Assembly (NCBI GenBank): GCA_028820505.1
Contig: JAPPIT010000167.1
Location: 1-43,540 of the forward strand
Reading direction: 5' to 3'
Length of the DNA stretch: 43,540 nucleotides
Source: Defluviicoccus sp.
GTDB lineage: Bacteria > Pseudomonadota > Alphaproteobacteria > MPNO01
Every line of letters starts with the position of its first letter. The stretch's first letter is position 1. The notes beneath the pieces are model-generated. The model was not told the origin of the DNA. It worked only from the letters and a program-made list of their open reading frames with translations, and searched no databases. A program made the position numbers and the translations under genes. Shown one piece after another: positions 7,949 through 16,410 of the stretch.

Positions 7949-9514
7949 ATGTTCCACGGCCTCAGAAATCTGCGGCGCATATGGCGTATCGTGCGCACGC
8001 TCGCCCGCCACGATGCGCTTTCGGCGTTCGAGCCGGTCAAGGCGCATGCCGGCATCCGGATCGCGCTTTGGCTCCTCGGCAGGCCCCGGATCGGCGGCGC
8101 GCGGTCCAGGCGTCCCGGCGAGAAGCTGTCGGCGGCGTTCCAGGAGCTGGGCCCGGCCTTCGTGAAGCTGGGTCAGGCGCTGTCGGTGCGCTCCGACCTG
8201 GTCGGCGAGGAGCTGGCGGCCGATCTCGCCCGGCTGCAGGACCGCCTGCCGCCGTTTCCGAGCGCGGAAGCGCGGAAGACCATCGAGGCCGAGCTCGGCT
8301 GCGGACTCGACGAAGTCTTCGTCGAGTTCGATGACGAGGCCGTCGCCGCGGCGTCCATTGCCCAGGTGCACCGCGCCGTGACCGCCGAGGGCGCCGAAGT
8401 TGCGGTCAAGGTGCTGCGACCGGGTATCGAGGCTGCGTTCAACCGCGATCTCGACCTGATCCGCTGGCTGGCGGGTATCGTCGCCCGCCTTCACGGCACG
8501 TTCGACCGGCTCAAGCCCGTGGAAGTGGTCGAGACCTTCGCGGAATCGGCGCGGATCGAGATGGATCTGCGCCTCGAAGCCGCGGCGGCGCAGGAGCTTC
8601 GCGCCAATTTCGAGGAGATGGACGGGTTCGAGGTGCCGACAGTGGACTGGCGGCGAACCGCACGCCGCGTCCTTACGTCGAGTTGGGTCGAGGGCGTTCC
8701 GATCCACGACCGCGAACGGCTGGAGGCGGAAGGCCACGACCTCGCGGAGATCGTCGCGCTGATGGCCTCGGTGTTCTTCTTCCAGATATTTCGCGACGGC
8801 TTCTTCCACGCCGACCTGCATCCGGGGAACCTGCTGGTCGACAGCGAGGGCCGGGTGCATGCCGTCGATTTCGGCATCATGGGGCGGGTCGACCGGCCGA
8901 CGCGGCGTTACCTCGCGGACATGCTCTATTCGTTTCTGGTCCGCGACTACAACCGGGTCGCCGAGATCCATGTCTCGGCGGGGCTGGTGCCGGCGGATCA
9001 GTCGGTCGACGGTTTCGCCCAGGCCGCGCGCGCGATCGCCGAGCCGATCCTCGGCCTGCCGCTCAACCAGATTTCGCTGGCGCGCCTCGTGGGCCAGCTC
9101 TTCCAGGTCACCAAACGTTTCAGGATGGAGGTGCAGCCCCAGCTCCTGCTGCTGCAAAAGACCATGCTGGTCGCGGAAGGGGTGGGCCGTCGGCTGCACC
9201 CCGAAACCAACATGTGGGAGCTCGCCCGGCCGTTGATCGAGGAATGGATGACCGAGCAGATGGGACCGCAGGCCCGCGTCCGCGAGACCGTGGAAACGCT
9301 GTCCGACGCGCTCGCCCGCCTGCCCAAGGCGCTCGGCGATCTCGAACGGACCGTCGACGTGCTCGCCCAGAACCGTATCCAGCTCGACCCCGAGACGGTT
9401 GCCGCCCTGCGCGCCGAGATGGCGGGGCGCCGCAGTGCGCCGGGGCTGTGGATCGCCGTCCTCGCGCTCGCCGCCCTGGCGGCGGTGCTGCTCTGGACCC
9501 AGGCCGGCGGGTAG
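7949..9514 (+). CDS. ubiB: UbiB family ABC1-like atypical kinase, ubiquinone biosynthesis
   Basis: A 521-residue membrane-anchored atypical kinase/ATPase needed for ubiquinone synthesis. The family marks are all seen: the KxGQ helix (AFVKLGQALSVRSDLV), the Ala-rich loop replacing the kinase glycine loop (AAASIAQVHRA), the ATP-site Lys (VAVKVLRPG), the catalytic segment FHADLHPGNLLV and the metal-binding DFGIMG. A hydrophobic helix at the C-terminus (about residues 496-516, LWIAVLALAALAAVLLW) is the membrane anchor, typical of the family. It directly follows ubiE. Length is normal. Confidence 0.96.
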   Translation: MFHGLRNLRRIWRIVRTLARHDALSAFEPVKAHAGIRIALWLLGRPRIGGARSRRPGEKLSAAFQELGPAFVKLGQALSVRSDLVGEELAADLARLQDRLPPFPSAEARKTIEAELGCGLDEVFVEFDDEAVAAASIAQVHRAVTAEGAEVAVKVLRPGIEAAFNRDLDLIRWLAGIVARLHGTFDRLKPVEVVETFAESARIEMDLRLEAAAAQELRANFEEMDGFEVPTVDWRRTARRVLTSSWVEGVPIHDRERLEAEGHDLAEIVALMASVFFFQIFRDGFFHADLHPGNLLVDSEGRVHAVDFGIMGRVDRPTRRYLADMLYSFLVRDYNRVAEIHVSAGLVPADQSVDGFAQAARAIAEPILGLPLNQISLARLVGQLFQVTKRFRMEVQPQLLLLQKTMLVAEGVGRRLHPETNMWELARPLIEEWMTEQMGPQARVRETVETLSDALARLPKALGDLERTVDVLAQNRIQLDPETVAALRAEMAGRRSAPGLWIAVLALAALAAVLLWTQAGG

Positions 9515-9634
9515 CCCGGACATCTCACCGGCCGGTGCCGGAAAGCCCGCGCCGTTCCCGACTCCAGGGCCGCCGCCCCGGATCCGTTCCGGACGTTCCG
9601 GTCGAAACGACGGACAGGTAAAGGGAGAGGCGCG

Positions 9635-9682
9635 GTGACTTTGAAAATCGGTCGGCGCGACGCTGGAACGGCCCGCCCGTGA
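9635..9682 (+). CDS. Possible 15-codon leader peptide overlapping the DUF1491 start
   Basis: A GTG-initiated mini-frame (MTLKIGRRDAGTARP) is preceded by a strong ribosome site, AAAGGGAGAGG, four bases before the GTG. Its TGA overlaps the GTG start of the next gene in the form GTGA at 9679-9682, the classical layout for translational coupling. The DUF1491 GTG itself has no convincing ribosome site, which supports the view that ribosomes arrive through this leader. It is too short for coding statistics, so the call rests on the site and the overlap. Confidence 0.35.
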   Translation: MTLKIGRRDAGTARP

Positions 9683-10017
9683 TTCCCCGCATCAAGGCGG
9701 CGATCTGGGTCGATGCGGAAATCCGGCGCTGCCGGGTAAACGGCATCGACGCCTATCTGGTGCGCCGGGGCGACGAGCATGCCGGCGCGATTCTGATCAA
9801 GCACAACCGGTTCGAAGCGGGCTGCACCGTCTATACGCCGACCACCCCGCCCGACGGTGGCCGGGCGTGGCGCCGCGGCACCGGCGACGACCCGGTTCCC
9901 GAGGCCGACGCCGACGCCTATATCGCCCGCCAGCGCGGCTACGATCCCGATCTCTGGGTGGTCGAGATCGAGGACCCGCGCGGCATCTGGGCGCTCGCCG
10001 AGCCGGTGCTGCCGTAG
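9679..10017 (+). CDS. DUF1491 family protein
   Basis: A 112-residue cytoplasmic protein recognised as DUF1491, a small family largely confined to alphaproteobacteria and without known function. Visible features: IKAAIWVDAEIRRCRVNGIDAYLVRRGDEHAG, then ILIKHNRFEAGCTVYTP, and the C-terminal block YIARQRGYDPDLWVVEIEDPRG. It starts with GTG, coupled to the possible leader at 9635. It stands between ubiB and coaBC on the same strand; the family's position beside these genes does not define a role. Confidence 0.85.
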   Translation: MIPRIKAAIWVDAEIRRCRVNGIDAYLVRRGDEHAGAILIKHNRFEAGCTVYTPTTPPDGGRAWRRGTGDDPVPEADADAYIARQRGYDPDLWVVEIEDPRGIWALAEPVLP

Positions 10018-10104
10018 GGCATTGCCGTTTCGATCGATCCGCCCCCAACCGATTTCTTCCGATTGCTACCCCGGGGCGGGTATTATGGCGGGGCTGTACG
10101 AACC

Positions 10105-11337
10105 ATGCGGACCGGGGCGGTGCTGAACGGCAGGCGCATACTCCTGATCGTCGCGGGCGGGATCGCCGCCTACAAGACGCTCGAGCTGACCCGCCGCCTG
10201 GTCGAGCGCGGCGCCTCGGTGCGCTGCGTGCTGACCGAGGCGGGGGCCCAGTTCGTCACCCCGCTGTCGCTGTCGGCGTTGAGCGGCGACAAGGTCTACC
10301 GGGACCTGTTCTCGCTCACCGACGAGCACGAGATGGGGCATATCCGGCTGTCGCGCGAAGCCGACCTCGTGGTGGTCGCACCGGCGACGGCCGACATCCT
10401 CGCCAGGATGGCGGGCGGGCTCGCCAACGACCTCGCGACCACGCTCCTGCTCGCGACCGACAAGGACGTGCTCGCCGCGCCCGCGATGAACGTCCGCATG
10501 TGGGAGCACGCCGCGACCCGGGCCAACCTCGCCACGCTCCGCGAACGCGGCATCCGCTTCGTCGGGCCCGACGAGGGCGAGATGGCCTGCGGCGAATACG
10601 GCCCCGGCCGGATGGCGGAGCCCGCCGCGATACTGGACGCCGTCGAAGCCTGTTTCGCGGCACGCGGACGGCTGCGGGGACGCGCGGCGCTGGTGACCAG
10701 CGGGCCGACCCGTGAGGCGCTGGACCCGGTGCGCTACATCGGCAACCGCTCGTCCGGCAAGCAGGGCCACGCGATCGCCGCGGCGCTCGCGCGCGCCGGC
10801 GCGCGGACCCGGCTGGTGACCGGCCCCACCCACGAGCCCGACCCGGCGGGGGTGGAGGTCGTCCGCGTCGAGTCCGCGCGCGAGATGCTTGAGGCCTGCC
10901 GCGCCGCCCTGCCGTCCGACGTCGGGGTGTTCGCCGCCGCGGTGTCCGACTGGCGTCCGGCCCGCGAGGCCGGGCGCAAGATGAAAAAGTCGGACGGGGC
11001 GCCCGCGGCGGTCGAGCTCGTCGAGAACCCGGACGTGCTGGCCTCGGTCGCGGCCGCCGGCAATGCCCGGCCGGCGCTCGTCGTGGGCTTCGCCGCCGAG
11101 ACCGACGACCTCCTCGCCAACGCGCGGCGCAAGCTGGAGGCGAAGGGCTGCGACTGGGTCCTCGCCAACGACGTCGCGCCCAGATCGGGCACGTTCGGCG
11201 GCGAGGAGAACACCGTCCGCCTGGTGAGCGCCGACGGGGTCGAGGACTGGCCCACCCTCGCCAAGGACGCCGTCGCCGAGCGGCTGGCGTCGAGGATCGC
11301 GGACTGGTTCGATGCCCGCGCCGAGGCGGCCGAATGA
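10105..11337 (+). CDS. coaBC: Bifunctional phosphopantothenoylcysteine decarboxylase / synthetase
   Basis: A 410-residue bifunctional coenzyme A enzyme. The N-terminal CoaC domain (about 1-185) is a flavin-dependent decarboxylase: [15 protein letters not shown], the PxMNxxMW motif ([11 protein letters not shown]) and the substrate-recognition loop [11 protein letters not shown]. The C-terminal CoaB domain joins cysteine to 4'-phosphopantothenate: [26 protein letters not shown] and the KMKKSDG lysines are present. The frame is open 14 codons further upstream, but ATG 10105 ([14 protein letters not shown]) fits the family start. The dut start overlaps its stop as ATGA. Confidence 0.97.
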   Translation: MRTGAVLNGRRILLIVAGGIAAYKTLELTRRLVERGASVRCVLTEAGAQFVTPLSLSALSGDKVYRDLFSLTDEHEMGHIRLSREADLVVVAPATADILARMAGGLANDLATTLLLATDKDVLAAPAMNVRMWEHAATRANLATLRERGIRFVGPDEGEMACGEYGPGRMAEPAAILDAVEACFAARGRLRGRAALVTSGPTREALDPVRYIGNRSSGKQGHAIAAALARAGARTRLVTGPTHEPDPAGVEVVRVESAREMLEACRAALPSDVGVFAAAVSDWRPAREAGRKMKKSDGAPAAVELVENPDVLASVAAAGNARPALVVGFAAETDDLLANARRKLEAKGCDWVLANDVAPRSGTFGGEENTVRLVSADGVEDWPTLAKDAVAERLASRIADWFDARAEAAE

Positions 11338-11795
11338 GCGAAGTCGCGGTCGCGGTGACCCGGCTTCCGGGCAACGACGACATCGCATTGCCGCGTTACG
11401 AGACCGCGCAGTCGGCCGGGCTCGATCTCGCCGCGGCGGTGGCGGCGGCGGTCGTGCTGGCGCCCGGCGGCCGGGCGGCGATCCCGACGGGGCTCGCGAT
11501 AGCCCTCCCGCCCGGCTACGAGGCGCAGATCCGCCCGCGCTCCGGGCTCGCGGCGCGGAACGGCGTCACCGTGCTGAACGCCCCCGGCACCGTCGATGCC
11601 GACTACCGAGGCGAGATCAAGGTGGTGCTCGCCAATCTCGGCCACGAGCCCTTCGCGGTGGAGCGCGGCATGCGGATCGCCCAGATGGTGGTCGCGCCGG
11701 TGACCCGGATCGGCTGGGACGAGGTCGATGCTCTGCCGGACAGCGCCCGCGGCGGGGGCGGGTTCGGCTCGACCGGCGCCGGGCCGGCCGGCTGA
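11334..11795 (+). CDS. dut: dUTP diphosphatase
   Basis: A 153-residue trimeric dUTPase that hydrolyses dUTP to dUMP and PPi. All five motifs are visible: [33 protein letters not shown] (uracil-binding loop with the catalytic Asp), RIAQMVVAP, and the flexible C-terminal P-loop-like [10 protein letters not shown]. The ATG overlaps the coaBC stop codon, a conserved coaBC-dut coupling. Length is normal. Confidence 0.97.
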   Translation: MSEVAVAVTRLPGNDDIALPRYETAQSAGLDLAAAVAAAVVLAPGGRAAIPTGLAIALPPGYEAQIRPRSGLAARNGVTVLNAPGTVDADYRGEIKVVLANLGHEPFAVERGMRIAQMVVAPVTRIGWDEVDALPDSARGGGGFGSTGAGPAG

Positions 11796-11812
11796 GAGCG
11801 CCCGCGCCCACG

Positions 11813-12577
11813 ATGCTGACGGAAGACCAGCTGCGGCGCTACGCCCGGCACATCGTCCTGCCCGAGGTCGGCGGTATCGGCCAGGAGAAGCTGCTGCGAT
11901 CCAGCGTCCTGGTGGTCGGTGCGGGCGGGCTCGGCGCGCCGTTGCTCCTCTATCTCGCGGCGGCCGGGATCGGCACCATCGGGGTGGTCGACGACGACGC
12001 GGTGGACCTCTCCAACCTGCAGCGTCAGGTGATCCATGCCACCGACCGGGTCGGCATGCCCAAGGTCGAGAGCGCCGCCGAGGCGGTCGCGGCGGTCAAT
12101 CCGGAGGTGAGTCTCGTCGCCCATCCGACGCGGCTCGATGCCGGCAACGTCGCCGGGCTGATCGCCGGCTACGACGTGATCGCCGACGGCAGCGACAATT
12201 TCGAGACCCGTTTCACCCTGAACGATGCCTGTCACGCCGCGGGCAAGATCCTCGTCGCCGCCGCCCTGCTGCGCTTCGAAGGACAGCTCGCGACCTTCAA
12301 GTCGGGGATCGACGGCACGCTGCCGTGCTATCGCTGCCTCTACCCGTCGCCGCCGCCGCCCGGCATCGTGCCCACCTGCGCCGAGGGCGGCGTGCTGGGC
12401 GCGCTCGCCGGCACGATGGGCTCGCTGCAGGCGACCGAGATTCTCAAGGAAACGATGGGAATCGGCGAGAGCCTCGCCGGCCACCTGCTGATCTACGACG
12501 CGCTGACCACGACCGTCCGCAAGATGGGTCTCAAGCGGAATCCGCAGTGCACGACATGCGGCGATGGCGATGGCTAA
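11813..12577 (+). CDS. moeB: MoeB/ThiF/HesA-type E1-like adenylyltransferase
   Basis: A 254-residue enzyme that adenylates the C-terminal Gly of a ubiquitin-like sulfur carrier (MoaD or ThiS type). It has YARHIVLPEVGGIGQEKL, the nucleotide loop VVGAGGLGAPLLLYLAAAGIG, DDDAVDLSNLQRQ, and SDNFETRFTLNDAC. Zinc Cys pairs are at CYRC and CTTC, with a conserved Cys in PTCAEGGVLGALAG. There is no C-terminal rhodanese domain, so it is the short MoeB/ThiF form; which carrier it serves cannot be told. The start is the ATG at 11813, 15 bases after the dut stop. The DsrE-like gene overlaps its end. Confidence 0.92.
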   Translation: MLTEDQLRRYARHIVLPEVGGIGQEKLLRSSVLVVGAGGLGAPLLLYLAAAGIGTIGVVDDDAVDLSNLQRQVIHATDRVGMPKVESAAEAVAAVNPEVSLVAHPTRLDAGNVAGLIAGYDVIADGSDNFETRFTLNDACHAAGKILVAAALLRFEGQLATFKSGIDGTLPCYRCLYPSPPPPGIVPTCAEGGVLGALAGTMGSLQATEILKETMGIGESLAGHLLIYDALTTTVRKMGLKRNPQCTTCGDGDG

Positions 12578-12953
12578 GCTCTCGATAATCGTCCAGTCGG
12601 GCGCCTTCGACCGGGTGCATTACGCGATGGTGCTGGCGAGCGCGGCGGCGGCGATCGACCGGGAGGTCACGCTGTTCTTCACCATGGAGGGCTGCCGCGC
12701 GCTGCGTCCGGCCGGCAAGCTCGGCGCGTGGGCGGCGGGCGAAGCGGCGCTCCGGGAGAAGGGGCTCGCCACGCTCGAGGAGCTGCTTGCGGCGGCGGCC
12801 GAACTCGACGTGCGCTTCCTGGTCTGCGAACTCGGGCTCCGGGCCGCCGGGCTCGCGCTCGACGATCTGCGCGACGATCTCGGCATCCGCGAGGCGGGCG
12901 CGGTCACCTTCCTCAACGACGCCGGATCCGACGCCCAGATGGTGTTCGTCTAG
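12570..12953 (+). CDS. DsrE-like small protein
   Basis: A 127-residue alpha/beta protein of the DsrE/peroxiredoxin-like type often found with sulfur relay or respiration genes. The N-terminal strand KLSIIVQSGAFDRVHYAMVLASAAAAIDREVTLFFTMEGC and the C-terminal GAVTFLNDAGSDAQMVFV fit the family fold. One Cys is in CRALRPAG (about position 37) and another in FLVCELGLRAAGL (about 85), the region where sulfur-carrying DsrE members have their active Cys. It overlaps the end of the moeB-like gene, so the two are co-translated, consistent with a sulfur-transfer role (inference). An alternative ATG lies two codons upstream at 12564. Confidence 0.82.
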   Translation: MAKLSIIVQSGAFDRVHYAMVLASAAAAIDREVTLFFTMEGCRALRPAGKLGAWAAGEAALREKGLATLEELLAAAAELDVRFLVCELGLRAAGLALDDLRDDLGIREAGAVTFLNDAGSDAQMVFV

Positions 12954-13064
12954 GCCGGCCGTTCGCGCGCCCGGCCCGCACGAGCGGACCGATTCAACCG
13001 TTCCTCCGATGGTTGGGGCTGCCTCAATCACAAATTGTTTATGAAGTGTATCCGGAAGTCCAGT

Positions 13065-13081
13065 TATAATACTGGCATTAT
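13065..13081 (+). promoter_or_regulatory. AT-rich promoter with candidate operator, upstream of LysR gene
   Basis: The 226-base gap 12954-13179 is strikingly AT-rich in its second half. A perfect -10 hexamer TATAAT lies at 13065-13070; 17 bases upstream is only a weak -35 (TGAAGT). Overlapping its end is ATACTGGCATTAT (13069-13081), matching 11 of 13 bases of the palindrome found before hyuA (42928) and sharing the same 11 positions of the site before preA with one further difference pattern. It also forms part of ATAAT-N6-ATTAT. It could be an autoregulatory site of the LysR protein encoded downstream. Confidence 0.4.
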
Positions 13082-13179
13082 TCATGCGTATTTAAATCTA
13101 GAGAAACGATATGACGGTATATTCATATTGAGATGGAACTGAATTATTACTTTTGAATATTTCATCTCTCCGTGTGCCT

Positions 13180-14094
13180 ATGGTTGGTCATTCCAGAGTA
13201 CGCATCCCGGCAGTAAGCACTCTGATCGCGTTCGAGTGTGCCGGCCGTCTGGGCAACTTCTCTCGTGCTGCGGAGGAGTTGCAGACTTCCCAGTCCGCCG
13301 TCAGCCGTCACATAGCGAGACTCGAGCGGCAGCTTTCGACCCGTGTGTTCGACCGGTCGAGGACCGGCGTCCGCCTGACCGAGGCGGGCAGCCACCTCTA
13401 CGACGCCGTCGCCAAGGCGCTTCAGACGATCGACCGCGCCGTCGCCGAAGCGGGCGGGGCCTCGAACGACACGCATGTCGCGATCGCTTGTTCCCACGAT
13501 GCGTGGCAGCTCGTATTCATGCCGCGGCTCGACGCGCTGCGAAGGTCTCTCGGAGAGAATTCCGCGATCCGCTTCGTCCTTTACCCCGGCGAGTCGCGCG
13601 ATGCCCCGCATCATCCGGACGCCGATCTGGTGTTCACCTGGGACGCGAAGGATGCCGGTCCCGGAACGATGGCGTTGAAGGAGGCGGTCAGACCGGTCTG
13701 CTCTCCCCAATACGCCAAGGAAAACGCCGCAGCTCTGGAAGGCCCGGTCGGCGGATGGGGCGGGCTGACGCTTCTCGATTTCGCGGTTCCGGACCGGAGC
13801 TGGGCGTCATGGCACGACTGGTTCGACTCCGTGGAACGGCCGGATCCCCTGCCCCCGATCCTGACATTCGAAAGCTACAGCGACGTCTTGCAGGCGACGA
13901 GCGCCGGAAAGGGCGTCGCTCTCGGTTGGCGGTGCTGCGTCGAACCCTATATCGAGACCGGCACGCTCGTTCCGCTCCGCGACGATTTTGTCGAATTCGA
14001 CAATTACTATTGCGGATTGCTCACCGAGCGGGGACGAAGAAAACCGGTTGCGCGCAACTGCCTCGCCACCATAAGCGAACATATTCGGAGCTGA
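13180..14094 (+). CDS. LysR-type transcriptional regulator
   Basis: A 304-residue regulator. The N-terminal winged helix-turn-helix is at about residues 15-60, with NFSRAAEELQTSQSAVSRHIARLERQL as recognition region, followed by RSRTGVRLTEAG, the standard LysR continuation. The remainder is the effector domain (LysR_substrate type), ending YCGLLTERGRRKPVARNC. I chose ATG 13180; GTG 13174 and TTG 13153 are in frame but have no better ribosome site. Effector and targets are unknown. It is alone on its transcript, bounded downstream by a 173-bp inverted-repeat element. Confidence 0.92.
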   Translation: MVGHSRVRIPAVSTLIAFECAGRLGNFSRAAEELQTSQSAVSRHIARLERQLSTRVFDRSRTGVRLTEAGSHLYDAVAKALQTIDRAVAEAGGASNDTHVAIACSHDAWQLVFMPRLDALRRSLGENSAIRFVLYPGESRDAPHHPDADLVFTWDAKDAGPGTMALKEAVRPVCSPQYAKENAAALEGPVGGWGGLTLLDFAVPDRSWASWHDWFDSVERPDPLPPILTFESYSDVLQATSAGKGVALGWRCCVEPYIETGTLVPLRDDFVEFDNYYCGLLTERGRRKPVARNCLATISEHIRS

Positions 14095-14134
14095 GCCGGC
14101 GGCCCGCCGCGGCGACCGCCGCGAGCCCGGGGTA

Positions 14135-14307
14135 ACCCGCATTTCTCACCAGTGTCACGGCCTGCGTCGCGTCCAGGCGCCCGCCCCGTCAGGAGCGGGC
14201 CGAAGAGCGTAGCGGGGACTACGGTCGAGGCCCGCGACGCAGCGGGCGGGCGCCCGGGCGCGACCCGAAGGGCGGCGCTGTCCATGACCCTGGTGAGAAA
14301 TGCGGGT
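14135..14307. mobile_element. MITE-like element with 18-bp perfect terminal inverted repeats
   Basis: ACCCGCATTTCTCACCAG at 14135-14152 is exactly repeated in inverse orientation at 14290-14307, and the match continues imperfectly inwards (GTCA.GG). The 173-bp unit has no coding capacity of its own; its inner part is rich in GC palindromic pieces (GGCGCCCG near both ends). The right end touches the stop codon of the MFS gene. No clear target-site duplication is seen. It could be a non-autonomous transposon or a strong bidirectional hairpin between the convergent LysR and MFS genes. Confidence 0.6.
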
Positions 14308-15560
14308 CAACCCGAGGGCGGGCTCTCGGCGCGTTCGTCGAGGCGGGCGCTCCGGATCAGGCCCAGCGTCCAGAGCCCGGCGACCGTCCCGAGGCAGGCC
14401 GCGACGGCGATGGGAAGCCCGAGCCCGAACAGCGAGGCGAGGCCGCCGAATAGGGCCGCGCTCGCCGCCGGCACGGAGCGGAAGGTGAGGCCGACGAGGC
14501 TCATCACCCGCGCCCGCATCGCCGGGTCGACGCAGTTCTGGATCAGGATCTGGCTGCAGATCGAGTTCGTGTTCGACAACAGCCCGTAGACCGCCATCAG
14601 CACGATGCCGAGCCAGAACGCGCCGGTCGAGGCGAAGCCGGCGACCGCGATGCCGCAGAGCACGCCGCTCGCGCCCAGCAGCCGGGTGAGACCCTGCGTC
14701 CTGCCGCGCCGGGCGAGAACGAGAGAGCCCACGATCGCGCCCGCCCCGGCCGAGGAAAGCAACGTCGCCAGCCCGTCCGCGCCGCGTCCGAAGACGTCCG
14801 AGGCAAACGCGGGGAGGAGCTCGACCACCGGTCTCAGCAGGACCGAAAACGCGACGGTCATCAGAAGCAGCGCGCGGATCGTCTCGTGGCTGGCGGTGTA
14901 GCGGAGCCCCTGCGCCACGTCGCCGAGCAGGCTGCCGCCGCCGCCGGCCTGCCGGCCCGGGTCGCGGTAGGAGAGCGCGAGCAGCGCCCAGACCATGCCG
15001 ATATAGGTCGCCGCGTTGACGGCGAAGGCAAGCGCCGCCCCCTGCCACACCAGCAGAACGCCGGCTATCGCCGGGCCGATGAAGCGGGCGGTCTGGACCA
15101 TCGAGGACTGGAAGGCGATGGCGGACGACAAGTCCTCGCGCGGCACCAGATTGGCCACCAGGGCGAAATAGGAGGGCTGCATGAACGCCATGTTGACGCC
15201 GTTCAGCACCACCAGCGCCAGCAGGATCTCGATGGTGATCAGATCGAGGGCGGTCAGGATCGCCAGCGCGGCCATGACCCCCGAGGCCGCGATCTGGCCC
15301 GCCCGGAAGATCCGGTAGGCGCCGAGCCGGTCGGTCGCCGCCCCGGTCAGCGGCACCAGCGCGATGATCGGCACCACCTCGCAGAACACGACGATGCCGA
15401 GCCAGGCGGGCGACCGGGTGAGCTCCCAGGCGAGCCAGCCGAGCGCGGTGCGGTAGATCCAGGTGCCGAGAAAGGACGCCGACGCTCCGATCGAATAGGT
15501 CCGGTAGTCGCGATGCCCGAGCGCGGTCCCGATACCGCCGAGCCAGGAGGCGGCCGCCAC
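14307..15560 (-). CDS. Major facilitator superfamily exporter (EntS-like, MFS_3)
   Basis: A 417-residue protein with about 12 membrane helices, of the MFS group containing EntS-type and other drug or siderophore exporters. Typical positions: ALGHRDYRTYSIGASASFLGTWIYRTALGWLAWELTRSPAWLG at the N-terminus, LTGAATDRLGAYR (the loop 2-3 motif), and ALVANLVPREDLSSAIAFQSSMVQTARFIGPAIAGVL, a segment characteristic of the EntS/MFS_3 group. The start is GTG at 15560, 13 bases after the stop of the AlkD-like gene on the same strand, suggesting one transcript. The stop codon abuts the MITE-like repeat. Substrate unknown. Confidence 0.9.
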   Translation of the reverse strand: MAAASWLGGIGTALGHRDYRTYSIGASASFLGTWIYRTALGWLAWELTRSPAWLGIVVFCEVVPIIALVPLTGAATDRLGAYRIFRAGQIAASGVMAALAILTALDLITIEILLALVVLNGVNMAFMQPSYFALVANLVPREDLSSAIAFQSSMVQTARFIGPAIAGVLLVWQGAALAFAVNAATYIGMVWALLALSYRDPGRQAGGGGSLLGDVAQGLRYTASHETIRALLLMTVAFSVLLRPVVELLPAFASDVFGRGADGLATLLSSAGAGAIVGSLVLARRGRTQGLTRLLGASGVLCGIAVAGFASTGAFWLGIVLMAVYGLLSNTNSICSQILIQNCVDPAMRARVMSLVGLTFRSVPAASAALFGGLASLFGLGLPIAVAACLGTVAGLWTLGLIRSARLDERAESPPSG

Positions 15561-15573
15561 TATGCGGCGCCCG

Positions 15574-16287
15574 TCACGCGGCAGGCTGCCCGGCGCCCGC
15601 CGCGTTCGCCCGCTCCAGATGCTTGAGGGCTTCGCGCCGGCTCAGAGCGGAGAGTTCGACGTGGGTTTCGACGAATTCCAGCACCCAGGCCGGATCGGTC
15701 TTCGAGTACTCGCGCAGCGCCCAGCCGATACCCTTGCGCAGGAAGAACTCCGATGCCCCGATGGACGGTCGGATCGCGTCGGCCAGCAGGTTCTTGTCCG
15801 TCGCCCGCCTGGCGCGAAGCTGGGCGAGTATCGCGGTCCGCCGCTTCCAGATGTCGTCGTCCTTCGCCCATTCGCGCAGCACGGGCTTCGTCGCGTCGGG
15901 GTGGGCGGCGAGCATCGTCCCCACGCCCCGGCCGGCGATCGCGTCCACGTAGTCCCACCAGGCGCCGGTGACCACCAGCTCCTCCACCAGGGGAAACCGC
16001 GCCGGTTCCAGCCAGCGCGAATAGCGCCCGAACAGCAACAGCTCGATCGCCGCGTAGCGTTCCTCGCGATGCGCCGCCTTGCGCCACAGCTCGAGAATCG
16101 CCGTCTCCCACCCATCGGCGTCCGGCAGGGGGTGCGCCCGGAACACCGAACCCGCGATACGCCGGCATTGCGGCACGCCCACGCCCAGATAGGGCATGTC
16201 GGACTTCATGTATGCCTGCTGCTGGGGCGCTCTCGCCGGGTCGGCGGCTGCGCGCAAGGCGGCGATGACGGCGTTCCGGACGGTCAT
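15574..16287 (-). CDS. AlkD-like DNA alkylation repair protein (HEAT-repeat glycosylase)
   Basis: A 237-residue all-helical protein of the DNA_alkylation (AlkD/AlkC) family, HEAT-like repeats that excise positively charged alkylated bases such as 3- and 7-alkylpurines. Recognisable are MPYLGVGVPQCRRIAGSVFR near residue 30, ELVVTGAWWDYVDAIAGRGVG (Trp-Trp-Asp segment; AlkD has W109/D113 here), KPVLREWAKDDDIWKRRTAILAQL and the C-terminal FFLRKGIGWALREYSKTDPAWVLEFV. The frame is open 29 codons upstream, but ATG 16287 (MTVRNAV) gives the family length. Same strand and likely operon with the MFS gene. Confidence 0.92.
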   Translation of the reverse strand: MTVRNAVIAALRAAADPARAPQQQAYMKSDMPYLGVGVPQCRRIAGSVFRAHPLPDADGWETAILELWRKAAHREERYAAIELLLFGRYSRWLEPARFPLVEELVVTGAWWDYVDAIAGRGVGTMLAAHPDATKPVLREWAKDDDIWKRRTAILAQLRARRATDKNLLADAIRPSIGASEFFLRKGIGWALREYSKTDPAWVLEFVETHVELSALSRREALKHLERANAAGAGQPAA

Positions 16288-16410
16288 CGCGGGCGTTCCG
16301 TCTCCGGCGTCATGGCCGGTCCGCGGAACGAGTCCGTGGGTGTCCCGGCCATCCACGCAACGCGACGCCTGCAACGCACGCGGCAGAGGGAGATGTCCAA
16401 GCGAATCCCC

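Noticed and set aside
9800-9815. GGTTCGAA resembling a tRNA T-arm
   Set aside because: It lies inside the DUF1491 coding frame and no cloverleaf forms around it.
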